A stretch of 7,273 nt of DNA from an uncultured Acidaminococcus sp. (GTDB lineage Bacteria; Bacillota_C; Negativicutes; Acidaminococcales; Acidaminococcaceae), in contig OMUE01000165.1 of NCBI GenBank assembly GCA_900314165.1, positions 1 to 7,273 of the forward strand. The letters are read 5' to 3'. The notes below the pieces were generated by a model, which was not told the DNA's origin, made no database searches, and was given only the letters and a program-made list of their open reading frames with translations. The stretch's first letter is position 1. Every line of letters begins with the position of its first letter. Of this stretch, positions 6,704 through 7,273 are shown piece after piece. The position numbers and the translations under genes were made by a program.

Positions 6704-7273
6704 GCAGACTGGATGAAGTGAAAAAGTACGTAATGCTGAAAATCGGGTATCTGCAAAAAGTCAGCGAAAAAGGGAATGGAAAAGCTGAATTGGCGTTGTT
6801 GAGAAAGGGGGTAGGAAAATATCCCGGAGAAATTCCTTTGCTCTACGGCAGCTTTTTAAATCAATTGCCGGAAGAATTACAGGGAAAAGGGGAAAATGCC
6901 AGCCGGGGCGAGTGGGCAGTTTACGCTGCACTCACGTTATACGCTCTTCATCAGCAAGGACAAAGCCAATCCATGCAGAAAAAGGGAGCCTCCCTGGGTA
7001 AAGCCCTTCGGGGCCTGATCCCCAAAGGTGACCAGGATGCGGAGAACCGGATCCTGAGAAGGTTCAATCAGATGGCAACAGCCACTGATATGACGGAGTT
7101 GACGTATCATCTGCGGGGAATCGTTGAACTGCTTCGAAGCAAGGGGATTCCGCTGGATTACGTTGATCTGGCTGGAGACCTGTACTTGTATCAGGCTGTG
7201 GAAAATCAGAACCAGGTCAGATTGAAATGGGGCCGTGGCTTTTATGCTTTTGACAATCAACAGGAAACCGTGA
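6700..7273 (+). CDS. casB: Cascade small subunit Cse2/CasB, type I-E (3' end beyond the window)
   Basis: A reading frame starts at GTG 6700, overlapping the cse1 stop by four bases (GTGA), and stays open for 191 codons to the window's end. AAGAAGG (6684-6690) is 9 bases upstream. Cse2 is an all-helical protein present twice in Cascade, stabilising crRNA and the displaced target strand. Family-like blocks are present: GKAELALLRKGVG at 27-39, EWAVYAALTLYALHQ at 71-85, and the C-terminal LDYVDLAGDLYLYQ (152-165) followed by VRLKWGRGFYAF (173-184), a tail typical of the family. Cse2 proteins are usually about 160-200 aa, so the stop should lie just outside the window. The position after cse1 agrees with the standard I-E order. 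Confidence 0.93.
   Translation, partial: MSRLDEVKKYVMLKIGYLQKVSEKGNGKAELALLRKGVGKYPGEIPLLYGSFLNQLPEELQGKGENASRGEWAVYAALTLYALHQQGQSQSMQKKGASLGKALRGLIPKGDQDAENRILRRFNQMATATDMTELTYHLRGIVELLRSKGIPLDYVDLAGDLYLYQAVENQNQVRLKWGRGFYAFDNQQETV

Noticed and set aside
7270..7273. GTGA at the window end as a cse2 stop/next-gene overlap
   Set aside because: In the cse2 frame these bases read GTG then A; the TGA is one base out of frame, so it is not the cse2 stop.

Overview
The window looks like a chromosomal defence region of a low-to-moderate GC Gram-positive-type bacterium. The evidence is strong AAGGAGG/AAAGGGG-type Shine-Dalgarno sequences before every gene, ATG, GTG and TTG starts, short 4-base gene overlaps, and clear Firmicutes-like codon use. 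The taxon cannot be fixed from the sequence; a gut Negativicute or Clostridium-type organism is only a guess.

Positions 1-243 hold no gene. They contain a GC-rich terminator-like hairpin (1-61), a small hairpin (73-89), a very strong AT-rich perfect palindrome (96-156), and the leader of the first gene. Positions 244-2003 carry a two-gene operon: an SMC/ABC-like AAA ATPase of 400 aa, and a 184 aa TOPRIM/RloB-like protein that starts at TTG two bases after the first stop codon. Together they resemble the ATPase-nuclease anti-phage pairs of the AbiL (RloA/RloB) kind. Positions 2004-2303 are non-coding: a GC-rich, highly foldable stretch ending in an exact second copy of the window's first 55 bases, then an AT-rich promoter region for the next operon.

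Positions 2304-7273 are the first three genes of a type I-E CRISPR-Cas interference operon: cas3 (HD nuclease plus helicase), cse1/casA and cse2/casB. Cse2 is still open when the window ends. The genes are coupled by ATGA and GTGA overlaps. Cas7, cas5, cas6e, cas1, cas2 and the CRISPR array are expected downstream and are not visible here. In the family, Cascade (with Cse1 and Cse2) finds the target and Cas3 is then recruited to degrade it.

The most notable point is the layout. A lower-GC RloA/RloB-like defence pair sits between two identical copies of a structured, terminator-like sequence, immediately upstream of a type I-E cas operon. This suggests that the pair is an exchangeable cassette inserted at a structured RNA or terminator. 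A perfect 28-bp inverted repeat lies just inside its left boundary.
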